In this document: positions 36,886-46,638 of the stretch, piece after piece
How the letters are laid out: each line of letters begins with the position of its first letter
Numbering within the stretch: the stretch's first letter is position 1
Assembly (NCBI GenBank): GCA_963675945.1
Contig: OY780932.1
Span: 3,720,001-3,784,000, forward strand
Reading direction: 5' to 3'
Length of the DNA: 64,000 bases
Source: G963556115 sp963675945
GTDB lineage: Bacteria > Planctomycetota > SZUA-567
Notes under the pieces: generated by a model
Database searches by the model: none
The model's input: only the letters and a program-made list of their open reading frames with translations
What the model was told of the DNA's origin: nothing
Made by a program: the position numbers and the translations under genes

Positions 36886-37150
36886 TTTAGACCCTTCGGC
36901 ACGGCTCGCCCAGAGAGCTTCGGCTGACGCCGCGTAATATTATTAATATCATTAATAATTGCCAAGAAGACAAGAAAAATCAGCAAAGTGATTTTCATAG
37001 TTTGACCTAAGATTCTTGAGGTAACCGATTAATTTCAAACTACCAATTTAGCTACACACTCACCTTCTGGAAAACTCTCTGCCGGACGCTGGCAGCTCAA
37101 AGGCGCGAGGCAAACGAAACGCGCTGAGGCATAAGAGACGAGCACGGCAC

Positions 37151-38104
37151 TCAACTCAACATCTGGTTCTTGCCTTTCTTCTTCGCAACATGGAGCGCTT
37201 TCTCCGCTCGTTCCAGTAGCTGCCACTGCGAGTCATCTTTACGGTACTCGGCTAGCCCGGCAGAGGCGGTATTGCTGCCGACCTTGGGAAAATAGGAATT
37301 AGCGATAATTTCGAGTAACTTCCGGGCAAGTACCTTGGCTCCTTCAAGCCTGGTCTTCGGACAGATAAGCAAAAATTTGTCACCACCCCAACGCCCCACC
37401 GTATCTGCCGCTCGGCAATTATTCTGAATAAGGCGTGCCACCATCTTGAGAATCAGATCACCGGACTGATAGCCGTGCGTATCATTTATTTTCCTGAACT
37501 CATCGATATCCAGAATGATTATAGACAAGGGATGCAGGTACCGTTGGGATTGGATGAGTTCATATTCAAGTATTTCATCCAGCTTGACCCGATTATTCAA
37601 TTCGGTCAATTTATCCACACTCGACATCCTCTCAATAAACTTGGCAGCGGTGATATCCTTCCCCGTCGAGACAAATCCGCAGAAATTACCTGCAACGTCA
37701 TATCGGGGCTGGATCTCTACCTGGAGCCAGTACTTTCCACCCTCCGCGTCTAGCTTTTTAATCTCACCATACCACGGCTGCCGCTGCTGTACAGCACCAT
37801 ATATTGATTCATACAGCTCCTGCGGTATCCCCTCAGCCCAGGTCACCAGAAAACTCTTACCGAGCAGTTCTGTACGCTCATACTTATTCAAGCGACAAAA
37901 TGCCTTAGACACCGCGGTTATAGCCCCTTCAGAATTTACCTCCATAGTCACCACATTCTCATCAATTATCGCTGCATAAGCCTGTACTTGAGCTTGTAAG
38001 TCCTTTCGACGTTCTACCTCCGAATAAAACTGTTTGTTAATCAAAAAAATGACAAACACCAGACTCAGCAGGATACAGGCGCTCACCAGTACCCAGAGTA
38101 TCAC
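37151..38104 (-). CDS. PAS-GGDEF protein with degenerate GGDKF motif
   Basis: 317 residues, GTG start. One membrane segment (residues ~2-24) is followed by a PAS/PAC (~50-160) and a GGDEF domain (~165-315). The catalytic signature is RWGGDKF, with Lys replacing the Glu that binds metal in diguanylate cyclases, so activity is doubtful. NDTHGYQSGD is conserved. The GTG overlaps the stop of the upstream binding-protein gene by four bases (GTGA). Together they have the layout of a periplasmic-binding-protein/TM/PAS/GGDEF sensor split in two. Translational coupling or a recent frameshift would both explain it. Confidence 0.82.
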   Translation of the reverse strand: MILWVLVSACILLSLVFVIFLINKQFYSEVERRKDLQAQVQAYAAIIDENVVTMEVNSEGAITAVSKAFCRLNKYERTELLGKSFLVTWAEGIPQELYESIYGAVQQRQPWYGEIKKLDAEGGKYWLQVEIQPRYDVAGNFCGFVSTGKDITAAKFIERMSSVDKLTELNNRVKLDEILEYELIQSQRYLHPLSIIILDIDEFRKINDTHGYQSGDLILKMVARLIQNNCRAADTVGRWGGDKFLLICPKTRLEGAKVLARKLLEIIANSYFPKVGSNTASAGLAEYRKDDSQWQLLERAEKALHVAKKKGKNQMLS

Positions 38105-38922
38105 CCTGGCATACCCCAGATCGCCAGTTTTTCCCGGTAATACTTGAGTAATACCTCAGACTTATACTCCTGCGAAAAATTGAGGAGCGACTTGTCGATA
38201 ATTGAAACCAATTCCGGCCAGTCCCGGCGTACCGCCATTGCTTTATAGTCATAACCGAACGGGGTAGCACAGGCAATCTGAAGATTATTGAGCCCGTTTA
38301 CCGCTATCTGATAATCACCTACTCCTTGATTCCCGATAAAGGCGTAAGCTCTAGCTGCCGCCACCGCTCTAAGCCCCTCAACCGCCGAGGACGATCCCTG
38401 CATCACAGTTACATTCAGCAGTGGATAATACTCACGTAATAACCGAAAAGCTACCATATCATTCTCTAGGATAACCTTCTTGCCACTGAGATCGGCAAAA
38501 CTGGTAAGTGCCGCCTCATCCTTCCGGGCAAAGACCACCCAAGGCTGAGCTATATACTCCACGCTAAAGCACACATCCTGCCTCAACGCTTCACTGACTC
38601 TCACCGCCAACAACATATCAACCACACGGTTATTCCTAATACCATTGAGAGCCTCGGACTTGGAGAACAACTTAGAGGATACCAGCTTATACTTAATGCC
38701 ATAACGTGCAAAAATTGTTTTAAGATAATCTACGGCAACCCCGGTAAGTTCCTCTCCGTCATGAAGCTGGTACGGCGGGCAATTCCCTACCAGTATCCGC
38801 ACTGTATACCCCTTGGCAACCCAAGCACGCTCCTGAGCCGAGAGTTCAGGAACTTCTTCAGCAGACAGCTGCTGAGTATATATTACCAAGATAAGAATAA
38901 CCACCCTAAACACACGCCGCAC
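38101..38922 (-). CDS. Family 3 periplasmic amino-acid-binding-type protein
   Basis: 273 residues, GTG start with AGGGGAA upstream. The signal peptide is RRVFRVVILILVIYTQQLSA. The SBP_bac_3 fold shows VRILVGNCPPYQLHDGEELTGVAVDYLKTIFARYG, VDMLLAVRVSEALRQDVCFS and FADLSGKKVILENDMV. There are no ABC permease genes beside it. The overlap with a membrane PAS-GGDEF gene suggests it is the sensor half of a signalling protein, not a transporter component. Confidence 0.82.
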   Translation of the reverse strand: MRRVFRVVILILVIYTQQLSAEEVPELSAQERAWVAKGYTVRILVGNCPPYQLHDGEELTGVAVDYLKTIFARYGIKYKLVSSKLFSKSEALNGIRNNRVVDMLLAVRVSEALRQDVCFSVEYIAQPWVVFARKDEAALTSFADLSGKKVILENDMVAFRLLREYYPLLNVTVMQGSSSAVEGLRAVAAARAYAFIGNQGVGDYQIAVNGLNNLQIACATPFGYDYKAMAVRRDWPELVSIIDKSLLNFSQEYKSEVLLKYYREKLAIWGMPG

Positions 38923-39011
38923 CGGATTCCCCTAACAAACAAACACTATTATCATAAGATAGCACATTGTCAGTTTTCAGCAAGCATTATCTTTAGCCAT
39001 AACTCTTTTTT

Positions 39012-40505
39012 CTACTTGTCGATAGCAACCTTTCGCAGACTACAGATAACACTCAAGCCCCAGATCAAGAGACAGGTCACCAGTAGATTGACCACCGCAT
39101 AGTAATGCAAAGCCAGATCTTGATAACACAGACTGAACCATACCGAAAAAACAAAGCCGAGCAGCCCTCCCCAGAACGCCCCGCTTGCATTACTCCGCTT
39201 CAAGATCAGCCCAACAAGAAAGAGTGCCAGTAGCGGGCTACCCAGTGCATTTATAATCTGATTGGCAATAACAAAGATACTCCGGGAGTAGCCTACAAGC
39301 GGTACCAATAGTACCCCAAGCAGAATAGAACTCAGACCGAAGACATAGACCCAACCCAGACTCTTGACCCGGTCGCCTCCCGACTCTCGCCTACAGCCGG
39401 GAGCGACATCACTGACCCAGGAACTACTACAAGCGTTTATACCCGAATCTATACTCGACATAGTAGCAGCCAGCAACCCAGAGATTACCAGACCGAAGAC
39501 CCCGGGCGGGAGCATCCTGATTCCACGGATAAACTCTTGCAGTGCCAGCGCTTTACGCTGTGGCAATGGCAACTGAGCGAAGGTAATTCCCTGCAACTCA
39601 CCGTGCTGAACCGCTTGCACATAGACCGCGACGCCAAAGGCCGCCAGAAAGCTGAGCGCCAGAAATGCAGCCACGGCATTGAGCCAAATCCCGCGGCGCG
39701 CCTGCTCAATTCCCCGGGCGCTGAGGTATCTCTGCACTATCACCTGATCCGCGCCGTACCGGCTCAAGAAGGCGACAGTCACCCCAATCACCCCGCTGTA
39801 AAAACTTATCCGCACCCCGGGATCCAGCGAGAAAAATCCAAAATCAAAGGGGTAGAAGGGCTTAAAACGCCCACCGCTACTGGCAATACTCAGAAAATCC
39901 TCCCACCCGACCGCCTGCATGAAGAGAATAAGCCCCAGCAAGATCCCGCCGAAGAGTACAAAGAACTGTAGACAGTCGGTCCACATTACCGCCCGCATCC
40001 CCCCCAATCCGGTATAAAGGGTTGCCACCAGCCCAGCCAGAACTATCACCAGATAGATATCCAGATCCGAGATCTTACTGAGCAACATCCCCGCCGCGTA
40101 GAGCGCCGTAGCCATCCAGGCCATCCGCCAAAGAATAAAGACCACTCCCGCCAGAGCTCTAACCCTCGCATCATACCTGAGTTCCAGATACTCATAGAGA
40201 CTGCTCAGACGCTTCTTAAAGAGCACCGGCAGCCAGAATCTACTGACCACAAATGCAGCCAGAAAGAACACCGGCAGCGAGATAAGAACATACGAACCGT
40301 TGGCCAGCACCTCGGTAGGTAACGCCATATAATTTACTACACTGAAAGCAGTCACCATCACCGAGAGTCCGATTGACAGCCACCCCATGCTCCGTCCCGC
40401 TAAAAATAAGTCTTCATCCCTATGCATCCGTCTCTTGGCAAACCAACCTATTACCAGCACCAATCCCAGATACACCCCCATTATCAGATAATCAACATGC
40501 GCCAA
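39012..40505 (-). CDS. Sodium:solute symporter (SSS family)
   Basis: 497 residues with about 13 membrane segments. Family marks are LFLAGRSMGWLSIGLSVMVTAFSVVNYMALP, TLYTGLGGMRAVMWTDCLQFFVLFGG, GADQVIVQRYLSA and ISGLLAATMSSIDSGINACSSSWVSD. It imports a sugar, polyol, sialic acid or similar solute with Na+. The TTG start follows AGGGAG by seven bases. It lies downstream of the XylR-like regulator on the same strand and near the zinc dehydrogenase, which suggests a sugar or polyol as substrate. Confidence 0.9.
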   Translation of the reverse strand: MAHVDYLIMGVYLGLVLVIGWFAKRRMHRDEDLFLAGRSMGWLSIGLSVMVTAFSVVNYMALPTEVLANGSYVLISLPVFFLAAFVVSRFWLPVLFKKRLSSLYEYLELRYDARVRALAGVVFILWRMAWMATALYAAGMLLSKISDLDIYLVIVLAGLVATLYTGLGGMRAVMWTDCLQFFVLFGGILLGLILFMQAVGWEDFLSIASSGGRFKPFYPFDFGFFSLDPGVRISFYSGVIGVTVAFLSRYGADQVIVQRYLSARGIEQARRGIWLNAVAAFLALSFLAAFGVAVYVQAVQHGELQGITFAQLPLPQRKALALQEFIRGIRMLPPGVFGLVISGLLAATMSSIDSGINACSSSWVSDVAPGCRRESGGDRVKSLGWVYVFGLSSILLGVLLVPLVGYSRSIFVIANQIINALGSPLLALFLVGLILKRSNASGAFWGGLLGFVFSVWFSLCYQDLALHYYAVVNLLVTCLLIWGLSVICSLRKVAIDK

Positions 40506-40567
40506 GTTTCTTCTCCCTAACTTTGTTTCACCCAGCCAAGTCTAGTGATTTCCGTGCCCAAGGCAAT

Positions 40568-40600
40568 AAAAAAAATACGCCGAAAGCCAAGCTTTGACGT
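40568..40600 (-). terminator. Terminator of the XylR-like regulator
   Basis: On the minus strand an imperfect stem ACGTCAAAGC-TTG-GCTTTCGGCGT is followed by ATTTTTTTTATT, 38 bases after the stop codon. Confidence 0.6.
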
Positions 40601-40637
40601 ACACTCTTTAAATAATCTAATAGACGTTAAACCGTAG

Positions 40638-41765
40638 CTACTTCCCGGCGCGGAAATCCATCGGAGTCTTACCGTACTCCTTCATAAATACTGCATGAAA
40701 GCGCTGAGGGGAGCTAAACCCGCAAGCTTCAGCAATCACCGCAGCCGGGGTATTGGACTCCAGCAACATATGCTCCGCTTTCTGTAACCTGGTCTTCTTG
40801 ATCTCTTCATGAATTGTCTTAGAAAGAGCCTCCTTAAAACGCTTTTCCAGCGCCCTCCTGCCAACAGCAGAATCCTTGACCACATCCGAGACATTGATAC
40901 CGAGAAATGCATTCTCATGAATAAACTGCACCGACTGTTTAACTATTTCATCATCGGTAACAATAGTATTGGATGAAGCACGGAGTACCAATGTCTTTGG
41001 CGGAATCTCTATCACCACTGCCTCAGTATACTCGCCGGATATGGTCTTATCAAGTACTACTGCCGCTTCATAGCCGATACGCTCGCAATCACAGGGGATA
41101 CTGCTCAGCGAGGGGTCAGAGAGTTCACAGAGTACATCTTCATTATCGACCCCCACCACTGCTACCTCATGCGGCACAACAATCCCGGCTTCCTTACACA
41201 GATCGGTAATGCGTACACCAATCGTATCGTTCGCCGCCATTATCCCTACCGGCTTCTTCAGCCCCAGGATAAAATCTCTGAGTCCTTCGCCTTTATCAGG
41301 ATTTTCCCAGACCTCCAGAGGCAATTCAAAGTAGTCCAGATCGACCCCACTCTCAGCCAGCTTGGCCTTGAATCCTGCATACCGCTGGTGCGACCAGTTT
41401 TTCTGCTCCGCACCACAATAAGCAAAATTTGTGCAGCCGCTAGAGAATAAATGCCTGCCTATCACCCAACCAGAATCATAATCTGCGTTGGTTACCCGGG
41501 AAAAGCCATAATCCACCGCACACGCCACATCGACAGTAGGCAACCCCTTCTCCAAAAGGGCTTCTGCCTCTGCCCTGCCATGGATAATCGCAATAACACC
41601 GTCCCCATCCCACTGGTTGATATCCAAAAAATCACCCAGAGTAAAGCCACGTCCGAATAGCTTCCAGGAACCAACCTCTTTTGAATACCGAATTACCCCA
41701 CGCGCAATTCCATGCTCGTAGTCACTCTTGATATCCAATAAAAGGGCTATTCTCTTCTGTCTCAT
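40638..41765 (-). CDS. XylR-like regulator: LacI-type ligand domain plus AraC HTH
   Basis: 375 residues from the ATG at 41765 (GAGG upstream); the frame extends eight codons to a TTG. Residues 1-~265 are a sugar-binding type I periplasmic fold with LLLDIKSDYEHGIARGVIRYSKE, GIMAANDTIGVRI and VGVDNEDVLCELSDPSLSSI. Residues ~275-375 are an AraC/XylS HTH (AAVIAEACGFSSPQRFHAVFMKEYGKTPMDFR). This is the XylR architecture. Neighbours are an SSS symporter downstream and a divergent zinc dehydrogenase, with a palindrome in the shared spacer, so it probably controls both in response to a sugar or polyol. Confidence 0.9.
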   Translation of the reverse strand: MRQKRIALLLDIKSDYEHGIARGVIRYSKEVGSWKLFGRGFTLGDFLDINQWDGDGVIAIIHGRAEAEALLEKGLPTVDVACAVDYGFSRVTNADYDSGWVIGRHLFSSGCTNFAYCGAEQKNWSHQRYAGFKAKLAESGVDLDYFELPLEVWENPDKGEGLRDFILGLKKPVGIMAANDTIGVRITDLCKEAGIVVPHEVAVVGVDNEDVLCELSDPSLSSIPCDCERIGYEAAVVLDKTISGEYTEAVVIEIPPKTLVLRASSNTIVTDDEIVKQSVQFIHENAFLGINVSDVVKDSAVGRRALEKRFKEALSKTIHEEIKKTRLQKAEHMLLESNTPAAVIAEACGFSSPQRFHAVFMKEYGKTPMDFRAGK

Positions 41766-41955
41766 AATTTCAGACCTCAAAACCCGCAAATTCTACCGAC
41801 CTTGCACGATGAAATTTTTTAGCACATTTTTAATAAGTTATAAGCTACAAATTCTCGATAGCTTCCATATATTTAATGTCAAAATTTATCTATTTTCCAC
41901 TGAAAAAACACAAGAAAATTAACAAATCACGCATATACCGCAAAACAACAATATA

Positions 41956-41974
41956 AATTCGCATAATACGAATT
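41956..41974. promoter_or_regulatory. Candidate operator between regulator and dehydrogenase
   Basis: AATTCG-CATAATA-CGAATT is a palindrome in the 312-bp divergent spacer, nearer the dehydrogenase. The central CATAATA is partly symmetric, and TGCATAA follows directly. It is a natural candidate for the XylR-like regulator. The rest of the spacer is AT-rich with no gene. Confidence 0.4.
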
Positions 41975-42077
41975 GCATAAGGAGAAACAGCTGGTATACT
42001 GAAGACTATAAAGAATTAATTATCCAATACAATAATAATTAAAATTCCCATAATTTTAGATAAAGAAGGAGAAGCAT

Positions 42078-43136
42078 ATGGCAGAAATGATGACAGGTGC
42101 CTACCTACCAGGCAATTCAACAGTTGAGTTCAGAGAACTGGAGATCCCCACTCCCGGTCACGGTGAAGTACTTATCCAGACTGGGTCTTCTACTATCTGT
42201 GGCAGTGATATCCGTTGTATCTACCGTGAACACCTCGGCAAAGGGCCTGAGGGTTACCAGAACAAAGTCTGCGGACACGAACCAGCCGGTAAGATTGTCC
42301 AAGCTGGTTCTGGTCTGAAGCGCTTTAAAGAGGGCGACCGTGTAGCTTTATATCACATCTCTGGCTGTGGTATCTGCAACGACTGCCGCCGCGGCTACAT
42401 GATCAGCTGTACCAGCCCACTCCGTGCTGCCTACGGCTGGCAGCGTGACGGGGGCAATGCTCCGTACATTCTCGCCGATGAGAAGGACTGTATCCTCCTG
42501 CCCGACTCACTCTCCTATACCGACGGCTCCTGCGTCGCCTGCGGTTACGGTACCACCTTCGAAGCTATTCTCAAGGTTGGAGTCAGCGGTCTGGACAGAG
42601 TACTTGTTGTCGGCCTCGGCCCTGTGGGTATGGCTTGTCTGCAACTGGCCAAGGCCATGGGCGCAAGCAAGACCATCGGTGTAGATGTCACCCAGTCACG
42701 TTGTGATATCGTCAAGAAACTGGGTCTAGCGGACGAGGTTCTCTGCGGCGGTGGTGACGAAGTAGTCAAGCGCATCAAAGATCTCACCGGGGGGCACGGC
42801 TGCGAAAAAGCCTTCGACTGCTCAGCTCACCCTGCCGGCCGTCTGGTAGCAATCCAAGGCGCACGCAAATGGGGCAAGATTGCCTTTGTCGGCGAAGGTG
42901 GTACTGTAGCCTTTGAACCAAGCCGTGACATCATCCACGATCAGAAGACCATCTACGGTTCTTGGGTTACCAATATCCAGAATATGGAACTCCTGGTTGA
43001 GAAGCTCGACGAATGGAAGATCAACCCTGACGTCACCGTTACCAACAGATTCAAACTCGAAGACGCAGGTGAAGCCTACGCCCTGATGGCCAGCGGCGAA
43101 TGCGGCAAGGTCGCAATTACCTTCGATATCGATTAA
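42078..43136 (+). CDS. Zinc-dependent medium-chain dehydrogenase (alcohol/polyol)
   Basis: 352 residues. The catalytic zinc motifs are ICGSDIR and CGHEPAG. The four structural-zinc cysteines are in CGICNDCRRGYMISC. The NAD-binding GLGPVGMACLQLAKAMGA and an Asp at the end of beta-2 (GVDVTQSR) favour NAD. The sequence resembles sorbitol or threonine dehydrogenases; the exact alcohol is not evident. AAGAAGGAG precedes the ATG. Divergence from the XylR-like regulator, and an SSS symporter beyond it, suggest a carbohydrate or polyol use pathway. Confidence 0.9.
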   Translation: MAEMMTGAYLPGNSTVEFRELEIPTPGHGEVLIQTGSSTICGSDIRCIYREHLGKGPEGYQNKVCGHEPAGKIVQAGSGLKRFKEGDRVALYHISGCGICNDCRRGYMISCTSPLRAAYGWQRDGGNAPYILADEKDCILLPDSLSYTDGSCVACGYGTTFEAILKVGVSGLDRVLVVGLGPVGMACLQLAKAMGASKTIGVDVTQSRCDIVKKLGLADEVLCGGGDEVVKRIKDLTGGHGCEKAFDCSAHPAGRLVAIQGARKWGKIAFVGEGGTVAFEPSRDIIHDQKTIYGSWVTNIQNMELLVEKLDEWKINPDVTVTNRFKLEDAGEAYALMASGECGKVAITFDID

Positions 43137-43170
43137 GATTACAGACTAGTCATAGTATTAAACAATGTAC

Positions 43171-43215
43171 TGCAAGCAGAGTGTATCCGGGGTGATGCAC
43201 TCTGCTTATTTTACC
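43171..43215 (+). terminator. Terminator of the zinc dehydrogenase
   Basis: GCAGAGTG-TAT and ATGCACTCTGC form a long stem around CCGGGGTG, followed by TTATTTTACC. Confidence 0.75.
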
Positions 43216-43382
43216 ACTTCAGCAACCCATATCACCAGCGCAAACTTGCCTGTAGTAATCCCCTTACAGCTTTTTTCGAAAACCCATTTACTCCATAAGC
43301 ACATATGATTATAATATAACTTCATAATCCTTACGCTAACCGCATAAAGAACAGAACCAGCAAGTTATAAGGAGTAAAAGGA

Positions 43383-44048
43383 ATGGCCAGCAGTAGAGTT
43401 AAGAATATCTGGATACGTTACACATTGCTCACCTTCGGCCTCTTTGTCATGGCCAGCGGTGTCGCCCTCTCCGCCAAGTCAGACCTGGGAGTATCGCCTA
43501 TCTCAAGCATCCCGTATGTCGTGAGCATGATCACCGACTTCACCATCGGCGAACTCACCGCCATCATGAGTACCATGTTGCTAATAATCCAGATTGGCCT
43601 TCTGCGCTCAAAATTTCCCAAGGAACAGCTCCTGCAGTTCCCGGTCGGTATCCTCTTCGGATATATGATAGACCTCAATCTCTTCCTGATCGAGACCTAC
43701 AAACCTGCCTCCTACCCCGAGCAATGGCTGCTCTGCCTGCTCAGCTTCGTGCTGCTCGGCTTCGGTGTCTTCTGTGAGGTCAAGGCCAATGTCGTCATGC
43801 TCCCCGGAGAGGGCTTTGTCAACGCCATCACCAAGGTCAGCCGGGTACAGTTCTCCAAGAACAAGATCATCGTCGACTCCGTCATGGTCATCACCTCAGT
43901 CATGATCTCCTTCGCCTGCTTCGCCAAGCTCCACGGTATCCGCGAAGGCACTATCGCCGCTGCCCTGGCCGTCGGCTTCTTCGCCAGTATCTTTATCAAG
44001 CGGATCAAATTCTTCGACAAACATCTGGCGCAAAAGACCGCCCGCTAA
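43383..44048 (+). CDS. YczE/YitT-like integral membrane protein
   Basis: 221 residues with about five to six membrane segments: YTLLTFGLFVMASGVALSAKSDLGVSPISSIPYV, ELTAIMSTMLLIIQIGLL, FPVGILFGYMID and VMVITSVMISFACFA. The SDLGVSPISSIPYV loop is the hallmark of this family (YczE/YyaS, DUF6198). The role is unknown; some members are discussed as transporters. ATAAGGAG precedes the ATG. It may be cotranscribed with nothing: a terminator lies before it, and the next gene is convergent. Confidence 0.78.
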   Translation: MASSRVKNIWIRYTLLTFGLFVMASGVALSAKSDLGVSPISSIPYVVSMITDFTIGELTAIMSTMLLIIQIGLLRSKFPKEQLLQFPVGILFGYMIDLNLFLIETYKPASYPEQWLLCLLSFVLLGFGVFCEVKANVVMLPGEGFVNAITKVSRVQFSKNKIIVDSVMVITSVMISFACFAKLHGIREGTIAAALAVGFFASIFIKRIKFFDKHLAQKTAR

Positions 44049-44106
44049 GCCACGCGCTCAAAGGCGCAATCACGGCTGTAAGCCACAAGTCTCCCGGCAA
44101 CACCAC

Positions 44107-45573
44107 TTACTTACTCCAACTCGCTGTATTGAAACCGATCGGCACACTCGGACGCTCCCAGCGCGCCCCGGTAACCGAGTACTGCAGCGGATGCCCAAAG
44201 TACTGCAGATGCCCGTAGCCGGTAGAGCTATCCTCCAGCAGCAAGCTCTGAAACGCTTCGTCATTCGGCGCTACCGGCGGCAGCAGTTCTGTTCCGACCC
44301 GGCCCATACTCTGTAGCCACATCGCGGTCGCACAGAGTGAGACATGCACATGATAACTCCCGCCGTCAATCTCCCGCCGCAAGAGAGCCGCGAGTATCCC
44401 ACAGGCAGCAAGATACCCGGTAATGTAATCGTTAGGGAATGTCGGCAACAGCTGAGGCGCCCCCTCCTTGTACCGACCCTGCTCCCAGGCGAGTCCGGTT
44501 CCGGTCTGCGCCAACTGCTCCCAGCCGGGCAGATCCCGCCACGGCCCGAGATGCCCGTAACAGTTGACACTGACATAGATTATCCCCCGACCCTGCCCGC
44601 TGAGCCGCTCCGCCAGCGCCTCCGGAGAGAAACCAAGGTTGGCAAAGGTCTGCGGACGGTAGCTCTCGGTAAAGATATCCGCCCCCGAGTCGACGAGCGA
44701 CCAGAGCGTATCCCGCCCGGCATCGGTCTTCAGATCGAGTTGCGTATTGCGTTTGCCATGCCCGGTATCCATGACAAAGGGTAGGATCGACGGCACCTGC
44801 GGGCCGTTTATCCGCAACACCTCAGCCCCTTGTTCCGCCAGCAGCATCCCGCAGGTCGGCCCGGCCAGGACATGGGTCAGATCAAGTACCTTGACCCCGG
44901 ACAGCGGACGCCCCCCGGCTCCAATACTCCCGCAGGGCTGTGCCGGACTCTCGGCGATCTTCTCAATCACCACCGGCCAGAGATACTCGCCCCGGCTGAG
45001 CGCCGCATACAACGCCGCCCCCTGCGCACTCTCCCGCCACTCCTGCGCACTTCGGCATACAATACAGCAGAGTCCTGCCTCCCGCGCCGCAGTCTCAATA
45101 TCCTCAGCCCGCCACTTACTTAACGCCCGGGTTAGCGCCTCCTTATTGTCGGCACAATCAAGGAGCCGGAGCATTCCCCGCCGCAGCTTGGGAAAGCCAC
45201 CATTGATAAAGACATACTTACCGTCTCCGGTCGGATAGAGTCCAACGGTCGGATACTCGATATCCGGGAAAGGTATGCTGTAACCGTTCTGGCGCAGATA
45301 ATTACAACGAAAGGTAGACAGAGCCGCTGCGACGATATCCAGCTCCAAAGCCTGCACCCCAGCCGCAGGATAGCGTAGCCGCCAGAGCTTGTCGATCAGA
45401 ATCCCCTGCGCCAAAAGCGCCGTAGCCGCCGCCTCGCCGACCCGCCAAGGCGTATCCAGCACCGGATCACTCCCGCTTACTTTCAGCTCCAGCCCGCTAG
45501 CCGCCTCAACCCCGAGATTCCCCAGCAGATTCTCCAACTGCACCGCCACCACCGGATTAGTAATACCCGTCAT
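44107..45573 (-). CDS. CaiB/BaiF-type CoA-transferase family protein
   Basis: 488 residues. The second half has the type III CoA-transferase core: LSGVKVLDLTHVLAGPTCGMLLAEQGAEVLRI, GHGKRNTQLDLKTDAGRDTL, ADIFTESYRPQTFANLGFSPEAL and IYVSVNCYGHLGPW. The catalytic Asp of the family is probably in the GHGKRN...LKTDAG stretch. The first ~215 residues are a divergent partial copy of the same fold (TPWRVGEAAATALLAQGILIDKLWRLR). The substrate is unknown. GGAGGGCGGAGA precedes the ATG. It is convergent with the YczE-like gene 58 bp away, and its GC content is above that of its neighbours. Confidence 0.85.
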   Translation of the reverse strand: MTGITNPVVAVQLENLLGNLGVEAASGLELKVSGSDPVLDTPWRVGEAAATALLAQGILIDKLWRLRYPAAGVQALELDIVAAALSTFRCNYLRQNGYSIPFPDIEYPTVGLYPTGDGKYVFINGGFPKLRRGMLRLLDCADNKEALTRALSKWRAEDIETAAREAGLCCIVCRSAQEWRESAQGAALYAALSRGEYLWPVVIEKIAESPAQPCGSIGAGGRPLSGVKVLDLTHVLAGPTCGMLLAEQGAEVLRINGPQVPSILPFVMDTGHGKRNTQLDLKTDAGRDTLWSLVDSGADIFTESYRPQTFANLGFSPEALAERLSGQGRGIIYVSVNCYGHLGPWRDLPGWEQLAQTGTGLAWEQGRYKEGAPQLLPTFPNDYITGYLAACGILAALLRREIDGGSYHVHVSLCATAMWLQSMGRVGTELLPPVAPNDEAFQSLLLEDSSTGYGHLQYFGHPLQYSVTGARWERPSVPIGFNTASWSK

Positions 45574-45842
45574 TCTCCGCCCTCCACCAGACTATAACCC
45601 AAATATAATATCCAAAGCCAATACACGCCACCCCATACCACGCAACCAAATTAGATATAAACCGCCAACCATTTTTTGTCAATAAGGAAAATCGCGCTCA
45701 GCAATATCATCCTCACCCCCCCCCTAATAATCTACCTAATACCCTCAGATATTCTTATTGACACCCAGCGCCGCACTACCTATTATTGAGTAAATCAACT
45801 ATACTCCAGATCTCTCTACCCAGATAACTACAGGATGAGACC

Positions 45843-46088
45843 ATGCCAGACGATAACATCAACGACCACGACCTGCTCACAACTGGCGAGATACAAGAAA
45901 TCCTCAGCACCCCTGAACCCCGTGAAGTCTATATAACACTCATCGAGTATGCCACCAGCCCCACCCTCACCGCCGATCTGGAGAAGAAGAAAATACAAAA
46001 ATCTCAGCGTGAGCTTGAGGATAATTTTAATATGTTGCTAGATTGTCACGAGGATTATCAGAGTAAAATGAATTTTATGAATGAATAA
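45843..46088 (+). CDS. Small acidic protein of unknown function
   Basis: 81 residues. ACAGGATGAGACC precedes the ATG. The N-terminus is acidic (PDDNINDHD), and the second half is a Lys/Glu helical stretch (LEKKKIQKSQRELEDNFNMLL). I do not recognise it. It borders the decayed accessory patch and may be the remaining front of a longer gene. Confidence 0.35.
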   Translation: MPDDNINDHDLLTTGEIQEILSTPEPREVYITLIEYATSPTLTADLEKKKIQKSQRELEDNFNMLLDCHEDYQSKMNFMNE

Positions 46089-46204
46089 AAGTGTTATTAG
46101 GAATAGTTAATAGCTATAAGAACTAATACTCGAAAACTTAGTATTTGAGAAGAAATATGAGGTCGTAGCGTAGGAAACGTAAAGTAAGTGTCCACCTTTT
46201 CTAG

Positions 46205-46342
46205 GGCACTGCAGACATTATAGAGTGCTATAAAAATGGACAGTTAGATTTTGAGAAAGATGTTTTTGCTAAGTTCAGTGAAATTGAGAATGACGTAATA
46301 CTAAATACAAGAAATATTGATATATTATTTACTAAGGTATAA
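46205..46342 (+). pseudogene. Possible gene fragment interrupted by the IS3 remnant
   Basis: A 45-codon open stretch without a start codon reads DIIECYKNGQLDFEKDVF...NIDILFTKV and stops at the first bases of the IS3 end. Its amino-acid composition looks coding, but I cannot name it. It may be the tail of a gene whose front is lost. Confidence 0.25.
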
Positions 46343-46423
46343 TGGTCTAAAGAAATAGGACAGTTGTTTAAGGTGGATAAATCCGATAGAATTTAGTGAT
46401 ACAGTATCCAAGGAGAATCCACA

Positions 46424-46627
46424 ATGAGAAAATCGTATACAGCAGAATTTAAAGCGAAAGTTGCTCTTGAAGCAACAAAAGGGGATAAGCATTACTACGA
46501 AGCGCTTAGCAACATAGAGGGATACATCAGCTATTATAACGAGGAACGTCGTCATTCCAGTATTGGCAACTGTACTCCGAAGGAAGCATATTTAAGTGGT
46601 AGAAAAATGGGAAATGATGCAGCATAG
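46424..46627 (+). pseudogene. Fused remnant of IS3 orfA and orfB
   Basis: 67 codons. MRKSYTAEFKAKVALEATKGDK matches the start of orfA at 22085. It then passes directly into YISYYNEERRHSSIGNCTPKEAYLSGRK, the end of orfB. The HTH and all catalytic residues are deleted. AAGGAGAATCCACA precedes the ATG, so a 67-residue peptide could be made, but it would have no transposase activity. Confidence 0.85.
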
Positions 46628-46638
46628 AGAAGAAGTTT

